64,000 nucleotides of DNA from CALFCX01 sp041650595 (GTDB lineage: Bacteria; Margulisbacteria; WOR-1; JAKLHX01): positions 159,915 through 223,914 of the forward strand of contig JBAZKW010000001.1 in assembly GCA_041650595.1 (NCBI GenBank), in the 5' to 3' direction. The translations under genes were made by a program, and so were the position numbers. Positions 34,458 to 41,619 of this stretch are shown here, piece by piece; the stretch's first letter is position 1, and every line of letters begins with the position of its first letter. The notes under the pieces are model-generated. The model was not told where the DNA came from and made no database searches. It worked only from the letters and a program-made list of their open reading frames with translations.

Positions 34458-34518
34458 TTATTTTTCTTTCGGTTCAAATATCCGGCGAAACATCTAAAGT
34501 CATTAATATCTTAATTAA

Positions 34519-34536
34519 GAGTATCCTAGTTCCCTC
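34519..34536 (-). promoter_or_regulatory. Conserved leader element, copy 1
   Basis: GAGGGAACTAGGATACTC on the minus strand is identical to 35584-35601. It lies in the 5' untranslated region of copy 1, about 60 bases before the ATG. GAG and CTC ends could pair. Confidence 0.6.
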
Positions 34537-34593
34537 TTTCTAAGCGTTCACAACTTCAACATCCGCTGGATTTGACGGCAACCGAAATACTTC

Positions 34594-34603
34594 TCACCTC
34601 CTT
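34594..34603 (-). promoter_or_regulatory. Perfect anti-16S sequence inside the leader, copy 1
   Basis: AAGGAGGTGA, the full complement of the 16S rRNA 3' end, lies 137 bases from the gene start, too far to serve it. The same sequence is in the leader of copy 2 at 35652-35661. Confidence 0.55.
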
Positions 34604-34623
34604 TTGACCGCCAAACTATATAT

Positions 34624-34652
34624 AGAATACAATCTTGGATTGGGTCTGTCAA
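34624..34652 (-). promoter_or_regulatory. Sigma-70 promoter of barrel copy 1
   Basis: TTGACA (34652-34647), 17 bases, TATTCT (34629-34624). It implies a leader of about 160 bases. Confidence 0.8.
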
Positions 34653-34689
34653 TAATGTATGGCCGCAACTTGATGGGAATGATTTGTTC

Positions 34690-34727
34690 AAAAAAAACAA
34701 GGCCTCCGAAAAAATCGGAAGCCTTGC
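34690..34727 (-). terminator. Terminator of the second tandem barrel gene
   Basis: Same hairpin as 33702-33738 (arms with AAGGCTTCCGA/TCGGAGGCCTT) followed by eight T on the minus strand. Confidence 0.85.
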
Positions 34728-34753
34728 CATAAGGATCCTATCAAGTCCTGATC

Positions 34754-35527
34754 TTAGAACGAGTAGGCATATCCTACTGCTACGTTCACACCTCTAAGAG
34801 CGGCTACGTTGTTTGCATACTTCAAACCTGCGTAACCGAGTTCTCCATAGATGGTACCGAAATCAGGCACCATGTACTTACCACCGAGATAAGCTTCGGC
34901 ACCCCATTTCCCTGTTCTGGCGTTATTCACCTTTACAGGGATAATATAGGCCGCACCCAAGTACCAATCAACAGGTAAAGCAGCGTTCTTAAGCATGTCT
35001 AATGCATAAGTTCCGCCGATCTTTATGTCAACTGCTTTCATCGGGTTGTCTACCTTAGCGGCAACCTTCGGGTTGTTCCCGGTCACATAGTCAACGCTCA
35101 ACCTGGCTTTTGCGCCCGGAAGAATGCTGTCCAATGCGTAGTCGAGATCGCCCGTCACTGCAAAAAGGCCAGCCGTTAAACCGACCTTACCGCCCATCGT
35201 TAAACCCATTCCAGCTGTAGCTGAAACTGGTTTCACTGAGGGAGCCGGAGCGACTGGAGCCGGTGTAGGAGGTACCCAAGGAGTCTCTTCGGATTCCAAC
35301 TGAGCCTTTAATTTTTCCCATCTCCTCAACGTACCTTGTTTTTCGGCCTGCAGCTGTTTCATCTTTACCGTGTTGCCCTGTGCTCTGTACTTGATTATCT
35401 TGGCATCGATTACCTTGAGGTAATCTCTGACAGCCTGTTTTTCTTCTCCAAGCGTCCTTGCGTAAGAACCTGCTGCCAATACCGCGACAAACGTCAAAGC
35501 TAAGAGTATTCCAATTACTTTTTTCAT
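34754..35527 (-). CDS. Small outer membrane beta-barrel protein, tandem copy 2
   Basis: The 257-aa protein has a signal peptide (about 1-23), a helical charged region (about 25-78, EEKQAVRDYLKVIDAKIIKYRAQGN...) in place of the Lys-rich stretch of copy 1, a Pro/Ala linker, and the same barrel ending VGYAYSF. The helical part may form a coiled coil. Promoter, leader element, barrel and terminator are all shared with copy 1, while the N-terminal module differs, which points to a swap of that module after duplication. Confidence 0.85.
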   Translation of the reverse strand: MKKVIGILLALTFVAVLAAGSYARTLGEEKQAVRDYLKVIDAKIIKYRAQGNTVKMKQLQAEKQGTLRRWEKLKAQLESEETPWVPPTPAPVAPAPSVKPVSATAGMGLTMGGKVGLTAGLFAVTGDLDYALDSILPGAKARLSVDYVTGNNPKVAAKVDNPMKAVDIKIGGTYALDMLKNAALPVDWYLGAAYIIPVKVNNARTGKWGAEAYLGGKYMVPDFGTIYGELGYAGLKYANNVAALRGVNVAVGYAYSF

Positions 35528-35583
35528 TTTTAGTTCAGTCCGGTTATTTAAATATTGAATTCGTTAGAAAATCGCTTTATTTG

Positions 35584-35601
35584 GAGTATCCTAGTTCCCT
35601 C
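35584..35601 (-). promoter_or_regulatory. Conserved leader element, copy 2
   Basis: GAGGGAACTAGGATACTC on the minus strand, identical to 34519-34536. The bases around it differ between the two leaders, so its conservation is selective. Confidence 0.6.
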
Positions 35602-35682
35602 CGTTAAGCTTTTTTCCTTGAACCCCGTCCCAGCATAAACCGGATGTTATTTCACCTCCTTTGTATGCTAAAACACTTTAGT

Positions 35683-35712
35683 ATTATATATACCTCTGTT
35701 AGAGTTTGTCAA
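35683..35712 (-). promoter_or_regulatory. Sigma-70 promoter of barrel copy 2
   Basis: TTGACA (35712-35707), 18 bases, TATAAT (35688-35683). The leader is about 150 bases and holds AAGGAGGTGA at 35661-35652. Confidence 0.85.
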
Positions 35713-35793
35713 TAGCGTAGCCCGATTTCTTGTCGGCTCCAATTTTACTCTTGCAGTTTTTGCTAGGATGTTGTAGAATTTCTGTTAAGAAAA

Positions 35794-36678
35794 ATGAAAA
35801 AAATATTTCCGGCTTTCCTGATATGCGCGGTGGTTTCGTTCATAGCGGTGTTGTTCTTAGGCTGCGGGGTCTTACCTCCGGTAATTTCGGGTATCACCGT
35901 TTCCCCGTCCGGCACAGTCCTTCCCGCAACTTCCGTTTCGATCTCTGCCGAAGCAATATCCTATTCTGGGCTGGCCTTGTCTTATACATGGAACGCGAGC
36001 GGCGGATCTCTGTCGAGCAATACGGGGAGTATCGTTGCTTGGACGGCTCCTGCTGCTGCCGGGACCTATACGATAACATTAGTTGTCAGCGACGGTACAA
36101 ACTCTGTTACTGATACCGTTAGCATAGTTGTAGTAGAGGCGGATGCACCCATAATAAACAGTTTAGTGGCTGTCCCAAATCCTGTGGTTGTCGGAAAAAA
36201 TTCTGCTGTTACTTGTACCGCTACTGATCCCAACAGTTTGACTCTGTCTTATACCTGGATTGCTACAAGCGGAACCGTTTTGTCTGGAGGATCATCTATC
36301 GAATGGAAAGCCCCTGCTATCACAGGACTTTACGAAATCACTGTTATAGTGACAAATACAAAGGGTGCATCTTCTACAGATTCTTTGAATATTGAAGCGG
36401 TTAATGCGGCAGCTCCTGTTATTACTAATCTGGCTGCTTCTGCATCAGCGGTGGATTCGGAAGGATCTCTTACACTCACTTGTTATGCTTCTGATCCATA
36501 TGGACTTGATCTTACGTATACATGGAGCGGGAGCGGCACATTTACTGGTGATGGCAGCAACGTAACCTGGAATGCCCCATCTGTTACCTCAACTGTGGAC
36601 AAGGTATTGACGGTAACAGTGAGTAACGGAGTTTTGAGCACTAGTAGGAGTGTTACTATAACAGTAAGATACGACTAG
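35794..36678 (+). CDS. Lipoprotein with three Ig-like (PKD-type) repeats
   Basis: The 294-aa protein has a lipoprotein signal (lipobox FLGC, Cys near 24) and three repeats of about 85 residues. Each repeat has LSYTW.A/TYTWSGSG, a W.AP turn and a TI..VS/TV.N strand, as in PKD or bacterial Ig-like adhesion domains. It would be anchored in a membrane and exposed. An upstream TTGCAG, 17 bases, TAGAAT forms a likely promoter. No enzyme motif is seen. It is divergent from the barrel pair. Confidence 0.8.
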   Translation: MKKIFPAFLICAVVSFIAVLFLGCGVLPPVISGITVSPSGTVLPATSVSISAEAISYSGLALSYTWNASGGSLSSNTGSIVAWTAPAAAGTYTITLVVSDGTNSVTDTVSIVVVEADAPIINSLVAVPNPVVVGKNSAVTCTATDPNSLTLSYTWIATSGTVLSGGSSIEWKAPAITGLYEITVIVTNTKGASSTDSLNIEAVNAAAPVITNLAASASAVDSEGSLTLTCYASDPYGLDLTYTWSGSGTFTGDGSNVTWNAPSVTSTVDKVLTVTVSNGVLSTSRSVTITVRYD

Positions 36679-36752
36679 AAGAATAAGGTCAAGCAAGTGT
36701 TTTCTCCTAATTTCCCTAGTCTTTGTTTTTTACGTTGACACTTTTCAACGCG

Positions 36753-37382
36753 TTATACAAACATCAAAATGCATAAAAAGTGTAAAAATGATCCCACAAG
36801 CACAAAGATATGCCAGAGTTCGTGAAACCCGAAATATTTTGAGAAACTCGGCTTCTTGGTGGCATAAATGACTCCGCCGACTGAATAGGCCAGGCCTCCG
36901 GCAATAAGCAAATAAATGCCGTTTATTGGAAGATTCTCAAACAAAGGCTTCAGTGCAAAAACTACCATCCAACCCATTCCTATATAGACAAGCGTTGTAA
37001 TCCATCTTTTTACGTTTATATATACCGATTGGACCAAAATGCCTATGACCGCAAGTCCCCAGATCACTCCAAAAAGTGACCAGCCCCAGGGACCTCTGAT
37101 CGTAACAAGACAAAACGGCGTATAAGTTCCGGCTATCAAAAGATAGATCGACAGGTGGTCCAGCTTTCTAAACAGTTGGTCCTTGCCGCCGGCTTCTTGC
37201 GGAAGAGAGTGATATAAAGTGCTGAAAGAATATAGGATGAACAAAGTTGCTCCGTATATTGTAAATGAGACTAATTTCCACGGATCGCCTTGTCCCGATA
37301 ATATAAGTACGACCATTACCGCTATGGACAGCAAAGCTCCGGCAAAATGCAATGCGCCCGAAAGTGGATCTTTGAGTTTCAT
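36753..37382 (-). CDS. Hemolysin III family (PAQR/YqfA-like) membrane protein
   Basis: The 209-aa protein has seven hydrophobic segments and the family residues: an early HFAGALLS, STLYHSLP, a KLDHLSIYLLIAGTYTPF block, and the C-terminal GFHELWHIFVLVGSFLHF with the metal-binding His residues. Members are implicated in membrane stress and lipid homeostasis. The original hemolysin label is weakly supported. A TATAAT box and the terminator of the upstream gene lie just ahead of the ATG. Confidence 0.9.
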   Translation of the reverse strand: MKLKDPLSGALHFAGALLSIAVMVVLILSGQGDPWKLVSFTIYGATLFILYSFSTLYHSLPQEAGGKDQLFRKLDHLSIYLLIAGTYTPFCLVTIRGPWGWSLFGVIWGLAVIGILVQSVYINVKRWITTLVYIGMGWMVVFALKPLFENLPINGIYLLIAGGLAYSVGGVIYATKKPSFSKYFGFHELWHIFVLVGSFLHFLCILMFV

Positions 37383-37403
37383 GACTAAATATAATTATAC
37401 GAC

Positions 37404-37446
37404 AAAAAAAAGCCCCGCACTTTCTTTTGTGGAAAGTGCGGGGCTC
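37404..37446 (-). terminator. Terminator of the RNA-binding protein gene, made of a dispersed palindrome
   Basis: A 14-bp stem AGCCCCGCACTTTC/GAAAGTGCGGGGCT is followed by eight T on the minus strand. Its arms share 12 bases with the palindrome at 31402-31459. Confidence 0.9.
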
Positions 37447-37466
37447 AAGTCAGTCAACGATATTAA

Positions 37467-37736
37467 TTAATATCTGTCGAACGAACGTTTCTCGGTTTTG
37501 GGCCTGCCTTCATTGACTGTCAGTTCGCGATCGCCCCACTTATAACCGGTCATGCCGGCTATAGCTTTGGCTGCGTCCGCGTCTTCCATATCAACAAAAC
37601 CAAATCCGCGCGATTTTCCGGTGAACTTATCGTTCACTATTCTGGCCGATATCACGTTGCCGAACTGGGAAAATTTTTCCGTCATTTCGGCGTCCGTGGC
37701 TGACCAGGGAAGATTGCCTACAAATATGCTTTTCAT
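37467..37736 (-). CDS. RNA-binding protein with one RRM domain
   Basis: The 89-aa protein is a single RRM with RNP2 (IFVGNLPW, residues 3-10) and RNP1 (KSRGFGFVDM, about 42-51), followed by the short tail RPKTEKRSFDRY. Such glycine-poor RRM proteins are known from cyanobacteria and many anaerobes, where they often respond to cold. A AAGGAG site precedes the ATG, and a TGCTATTAT box lies about 130 bases upstream, giving a long leader. Confidence 0.93.
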   Translation of the reverse strand: MKSIFVGNLPWSATDAEMTEKFSQFGNVISARIVNDKFTGKSRGFGFVDMEDADAAKAIAGMTGYKWGDRELTVNEGRPKTEKRSFDRY

Positions 37737-37918
37737 GAAAAGGTGCTCCTTAAAAGATTTTTCTGCTGAATAATGATTTAGAGGACCAATTGCGTGGTAA
37801 CACTCACAAAAAAGAAGCAGAAGCCTTTTTAATTCTCAATCATTAATCTCGACATACATATAATAGCACATTTTTGTGAAAAAAACGGCAGCATCGGCTT
37901 CCGGCCGATAAATACCGG

Positions 37919-39739
37919 TTAGAATTTTATCAGCCCTTTTATTTTTTCGGCAGCATCTTTCTTTAGTCGGTCCGCTTCATAAGACACTTTGTCGGTGATC
38001 GCTGTCTTTGCCTTTTCTTTTTCTTCATTGATGATCGTCCGGGCTTTTTCTTCGACTTTCTTTTTGATATTTTCGATCGGTTTTTCGAGGATTGGTTTTG
38101 GGATGGGCAGCTTTAGGCTTCCTGTCAGCTCAAATGTCACTTCAAGCCATCCGGAAGAGTTCCGCAATAATGCATATTCTTTGCTGAGGCCGGTTACAGC
38201 TTGGGGAGCAAGAGACAATGTCAGCCGGTTGCCGGCGACCCACAAGAGATGGCTCAGGTCTACCCCGCCTTTAAAATCCAGTTTAAAATCCTTGCGGGCA
38301 AAAGCCAGCTTTCTTATGTTTACTATGCTGTTTTTTATCCCTGCATCCGCGATCAGCTCTCCGATCTTCATATCCCCCTTTAGAGAATTGGATTTTATTA
38401 AGTCTCCGATGGAGGCCAGTATCTTTGTTTTTCTTATTTCCCCGTTTTTTAATGAAAGTTTTGCATCGCCGACCAGATTGTTTAGCGCCGTTTTCGGTTC
38501 TACGCCTCTGCCGCTTAAAGAAACGAGGATATCCAGTTTCCCGTATATCTTGTCGCGCAAGTCCTTATAATCGGTAAGGCTCGTAAGGAAAGTGTCGATG
38601 ATCGAGTTGGAAAATGGATGCGCATTGAACCCTGTCAGCTTGAGGCCTTTTGCTTCATAAGCGATCCCTGAAACGTTTAAGTTCGCTTTCAGGTTTCCCG
38701 ACAAAGTGCCTTCGTAGAACTTTATTTCTTTCAGGTCAAGAGCTGCGACCTTGTTCGCAAGCCCCATGGATAACACGATCTTGTCTACCGTAAAATTCTG
38801 AAATGTGAGATTTGATATGTTGACGAAGGCTTTTGCCGTCAATGTCCTGGGAATTGATGCTGTGAGAAGGTCGATGGTCTTTGTGACATCACTTTTTTTC
38901 TCGGACTTTTTATCCTGTGATGCGAAGATCGACAAAAGCGGATCAACCGATATCTTTTGAGAAGCCAGGTTCATTGAGATGTCGGGACCATTTTTGAAAT
39001 TCGAAACGGACACGGAAGCAGCGGCTTTTTCTCCGGCAACGGATAATACAATGTAAGAAACCGACGCCTCTTCTTTAGGGAGATCGAATTTTGCTCTGCA
39101 TGACAGAGCAAGCGGCACAATTTTCCCTTGGTACAGAATATCTGAAGAGGTCTTGATATCTATCGGTTTTGACATTGCAAGATCGAACCCGGAGACCGAT
39201 AGATTAAAGTTGTTTACCGAAGATGTCGCTGCGTTGCCGCGGTCAGAATATACGATCTTTCCGTTCCTGACATAAAAACTGTCCACGAACAGCTCGAACG
39301 GGAAGTCCGATTTTTTGTTCTCGGTTTTTTCGACTGTTTTTTGCGCTGTCAACATATCTGAGAAATTAAAATCACCGGCAGAAGATTTTTCTATGAATAT
39401 TTCCGGTTTGGCCAGCCCGATCTGCCTTATGACTATTTTACGGTAGAGCAGGGGCCAGAGATCATAATGCAGTTCGATGGCATCAGCTGAAATAAACGGT
39501 CTTTTTATGTTGTTTTGTCTGTCTGAAATGGATATCTTTTCCAGCCTCAGCCCGGTAAAAATATTGAAGGAAGCTTTTTCTATCTTGACTTCGCGATGAA
39601 GTGTTTTCGATAATTCAGCCGCGGCAAAATCCTTTATTTTATCAAGAGGCAGAAACAGCGCCAGAGAAACGGCCGCGATAACGATCAGTGCGATAACAGA
39701 AGCGAGCACGATCCCGACCCACTTAAATATATTATTCAT
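37919..39739 (-). CDS. AsmA-like envelope protein
   Basis: The 606-aa protein has one N-terminal membrane helix (about 7-30) followed by a long beta-rich region. LSKTLHREVKIEKASFNIFTGLRLEKISISDRQ is typical of the AsmA N-terminus, and a GDAKLSLKNGEIRKTKILASIGDLI block fits the AsmA C-terminal domain. The tail is Lys/Glu-rich and helical. AsmA-like proteins are thought to bridge the envelope and move phospholipids. A TGCTAAAAT box ends six bases before the ATG. Confidence 0.85.
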   Translation of the reverse strand: MNNIFKWVGIVLASVIALIVIAAVSLALFLPLDKIKDFAAAELSKTLHREVKIEKASFNIFTGLRLEKISISDRQNNIKRPFISADAIELHYDLWPLLYRKIVIRQIGLAKPEIFIEKSSAGDFNFSDMLTAQKTVEKTENKKSDFPFELFVDSFYVRNGKIVYSDRGNAATSSVNNFNLSVSGFDLAMSKPIDIKTSSDILYQGKIVPLALSCRAKFDLPKEEASVSYIVLSVAGEKAAASVSVSNFKNGPDISMNLASQKISVDPLLSIFASQDKKSEKKSDVTKTIDLLTASIPRTLTAKAFVNISNLTFQNFTVDKIVLSMGLANKVAALDLKEIKFYEGTLSGNLKANLNVSGIAYEAKGLKLTGFNAHPFSNSIIDTFLTSLTDYKDLRDKIYGKLDILVSLSGRGVEPKTALNNLVGDAKLSLKNGEIRKTKILASIGDLIKSNSLKGDMKIGELIADAGIKNSIVNIRKLAFARKDFKLDFKGGVDLSHLLWVAGNRLTLSLAPQAVTGLSKEYALLRNSSGWLEVTFELTGSLKLPIPKPILEKPIENIKKKVEEKARTIINEEKEKAKTAITDKVSYEADRLKKDAAEKIKGLIKF

Positions 39740-39771
39740 GAGGATATTTTAGCATGTTATGACCCCGCCAT

Positions 39772-40326
39772 CTAATTATATTGAACGTGCAATCTGTGAC
39801 CGCATTCTCTGAGCCATTTCCTGTGCGCTTTATGATCGGGCAGTATTTGAGCTACCAGAGCCCAAAACCTTTTTGAATGATTTTTTTCTTTTATATGTGA
39901 TAGTTCGTGCACAATGACATAATCAAGTATTTTCTCTTGTGCTTTTGCCAGTCTCCAGTTTATCCTGATATCTGCCCGCCTGCAGCAGACCCCCCATCTT
40001 TTTCTTGCGCCGGATATCTTAAAAGAGTCATATTTTACGCCCATTTTTGAAGAATACAGATCAAGCCTATCTTTTATTAAACGGGCCGCTTCTTCTTTGT
40101 CTTCTTCTGAACAAGCGACCATCCGAATTTCAGAATTTTCCTCAAGTTGCTTTGCCATCATGCCTTTTTTCTTTAGGATCCATGGTCTTTTTGCTTCTAT
40201 AAAGGTATATATGAACGCTTTGTCCGCATTTTTAGGCAACCTTACGATAAGCTTGGCTTCCGGGGTTATTTCAAGCGCCGCTGTGTGCCTGTTCGAGTGT
40301 ATTATTTCATCCGCTAAAGGGTGCAT
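39772..40326 (-). CDS. YgjP/SprT-like metallopeptidase (M48-like, DUF45)
   Basis: The protein (184 aa from MHPLADEII) has the zinc motif VIVHELSHIKEKNHSKRFW (HExxH plus a third His) and the KRWGVCCRRADIRINWRL block of the YgjP/WLM family. The upstream frame reaches 40347, but a TGTTATAAA box at 40344-40336 fits a leaderless start at ATG 40326. The substrate is unknown. Confidence 0.88.
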   Translation of the reverse strand: MHPLADEIIHSNRHTAALEITPEAKLIVRLPKNADKAFIYTFIEAKRPWILKKKGMMAKQLEENSEIRMVACSEEDKEEAARLIKDRLDLYSSKMGVKYDSFKISGARKRWGVCCRRADIRINWRLAKAQEKILDYVIVHELSHIKEKNHSKRFWALVAQILPDHKAHRKWLRECGHRLHVQYN

Positions 40327-40438
40327 AACGTTCATTTTATAACACAACTGAAGGTTTTGCGACCGTTCTACGGGATGTTTTTGAGAGTTTGTCTTATCTA
40401 TGGTTGTAGATCAGTGAAAACAGGAACATAATGTAACT

Positions 40439-40678
40439 ATGACTTACAAACAGTCTGTTGAGACCGAAAACCGGGGGATGAGCACAAGAGAATTTGCGGT
40501 ATGGTACAACAACAACCTTCCCGTAAAATTCCCCAGGATAACGGTTAAATTATTGCAATTATTCAGAAAAAAACATGTGGGGATGTTCCGTAAAAGCTGT
40601 GAGTGGCAGGCAGACAGGCACAGGAAACATCTGATCAACTGGTTGTTCGTAAGGCAGTACGCCAAGGATTGTACTTGA
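40439..40678 (+). CDS. Small basic protein, doubtful
   Basis: The 79-aa frame is Lys/Arg-rich (KFPRITVKLLQLFRKKHVGMFRKSCEWQADRHRKHL) and could be helical. It starts five bases after a CATAAT box, in keeping with the leaderless pattern here, and lies alone between two minus-strand genes, ending ten bases from the end of a PorV-like gene. No family is recognised, and the opposite strand is also open, so coding status is uncertain. Confidence 0.4.
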   Translation: MTYKQSVETENRGMSTREFAVWYNNNLPVKFPRITVKLLQLFRKKHVGMFRKSCEWQADRHRKHLINWLFVRQYAKDCT

Positions 40679-40688
40679 ACGTTACTTC

Positions 40689-41615
40689 TCATTCAAGTTT
40701 AGTAGTGAGCTCTCCGAAAGGCATCAAGTTTATGGAAAATCTATGTGTGGCGCCCAGATCACCGTATGGAACGTACGCATAATTAAAATCAAAATCTTCC
40801 TTTTTTATACCGATCCCCGCGCTGATATTGCCGATAGAGTTTTCTTCTGATCCGGTGTTAATGCCAACCCTGCCAAAAAGAGTGTCATTAAAATTATATT
40901 CCGCCCCGATATTTATCTGCGTATTATTGTCGTTTGGCATGTTGACATCAATAGCCAACAATACAGGCTTGTAATTACAGGCCAGTCCCAGGCCGTAATT
41001 TGCCGGCAAAGGACTTTTGCCGAATGAGCCGGCAATATTTTTTAATACGGCGCCGCAGGTATAAGTATCGGATAGTCTCCACAATATACCAAAGTCCGCG
41101 GCATATCCTTGAAGATCACTGCCGCATATGCTTTCATTTAACAATTTTCCGTTGAGCCCAAATGAAATACCCGGTGTTAATTGTTTTGCATAAGATGATA
41201 TCAATGTATAATTCATGAAATTTAGCGTTTGTCCGGTCCCGGAGGGTTGTGCTACAGTCGTTTCTTCTATGCCGCCGGTATTTTGATAATCAAGGGCAAA
41301 TGCAAGTGCAGACCCGCTGTACGGCAATATTATTGAAGCATTTGTATCGCTTATGCCCAAAAGTTGGCTCGAATACATCGATGAAACTTCAAATGCATTT
41401 GAAAAAGCCAGTCCGGCAGGATTAAAGTAAATGGCGTCATTATCCTGCGCAACGGCAATATAAGCGTTCCCCATTGCATTTGCACGGACCCCGCACTGAG
41501 ACTTTAAAAACGCCGCTGAAGTTGTTCCTGTGCTCGAATTTGACGATAAGCCGGTTTGGCTTATCGTGATCGAAACCAAAGAAACTATTACAATTAATAA
41601 TAGATATTTTCTCAT
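40689..41615 (-). CDS. PorV/PorQ-like outer membrane barrel protein paired with a subtilase
   Basis: The 308-aa protein has a signal peptide (about 1-20) and the family block CGVRANAMGNAYIAVAQDNDAIYFNPAGLAFS. Barrel strands follow and the end reads GATHRFSINLMPFG. It starts four bases after the stop of the S8 peptidase gene, so the two form an operon. The peptidase has a C-terminal sorting-like domain, so this barrel may help export it, as PorV does for type IX cargo; that is inference. Confidence 0.82.
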   Translation of the reverse strand: MRKYLLLIVIVSLVSITISQTGLSSNSSTGTTSAAFLKSQCGVRANAMGNAYIAVAQDNDAIYFNPAGLAFSNAFEVSSMYSSQLLGISDTNASIILPYSGSALAFALDYQNTGGIEETTVAQPSGTGQTLNFMNYTLISSYAKQLTPGISFGLNGKLLNESICGSDLQGYAADFGILWRLSDTYTCGAVLKNIAGSFGKSPLPANYGLGLACNYKPVLLAIDVNMPNDNNTQINIGAEYNFNDTLFGRVGINTGSEENSIGNISAGIGIKKEDFDFNYAYVPYGDLGATHRFSINLMPFGELTTKLE

Positions 41616-41619
41616 ATAA

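Noticed and set aside
34560..34601. A short leader peptide (13 codons from a TTG after AAGGAGGTGA)
   Set aside because: The second leader does not encode a comparable peptide at matching spacing, so translation is not supported by comparison.
34519..34617. Cyclic-di-GMP (GEMM) or other known riboswitch before the barrel gene
   Set aside because: The conserved GEMM core sequences were not found, and the shared bases are limited to two short blocks.
34548..34730. A 60-codon minus-strand frame covering the barrel leader
   Set aside because: It runs through the terminator of the neighbouring gene and the promoter, and resembles no protein.
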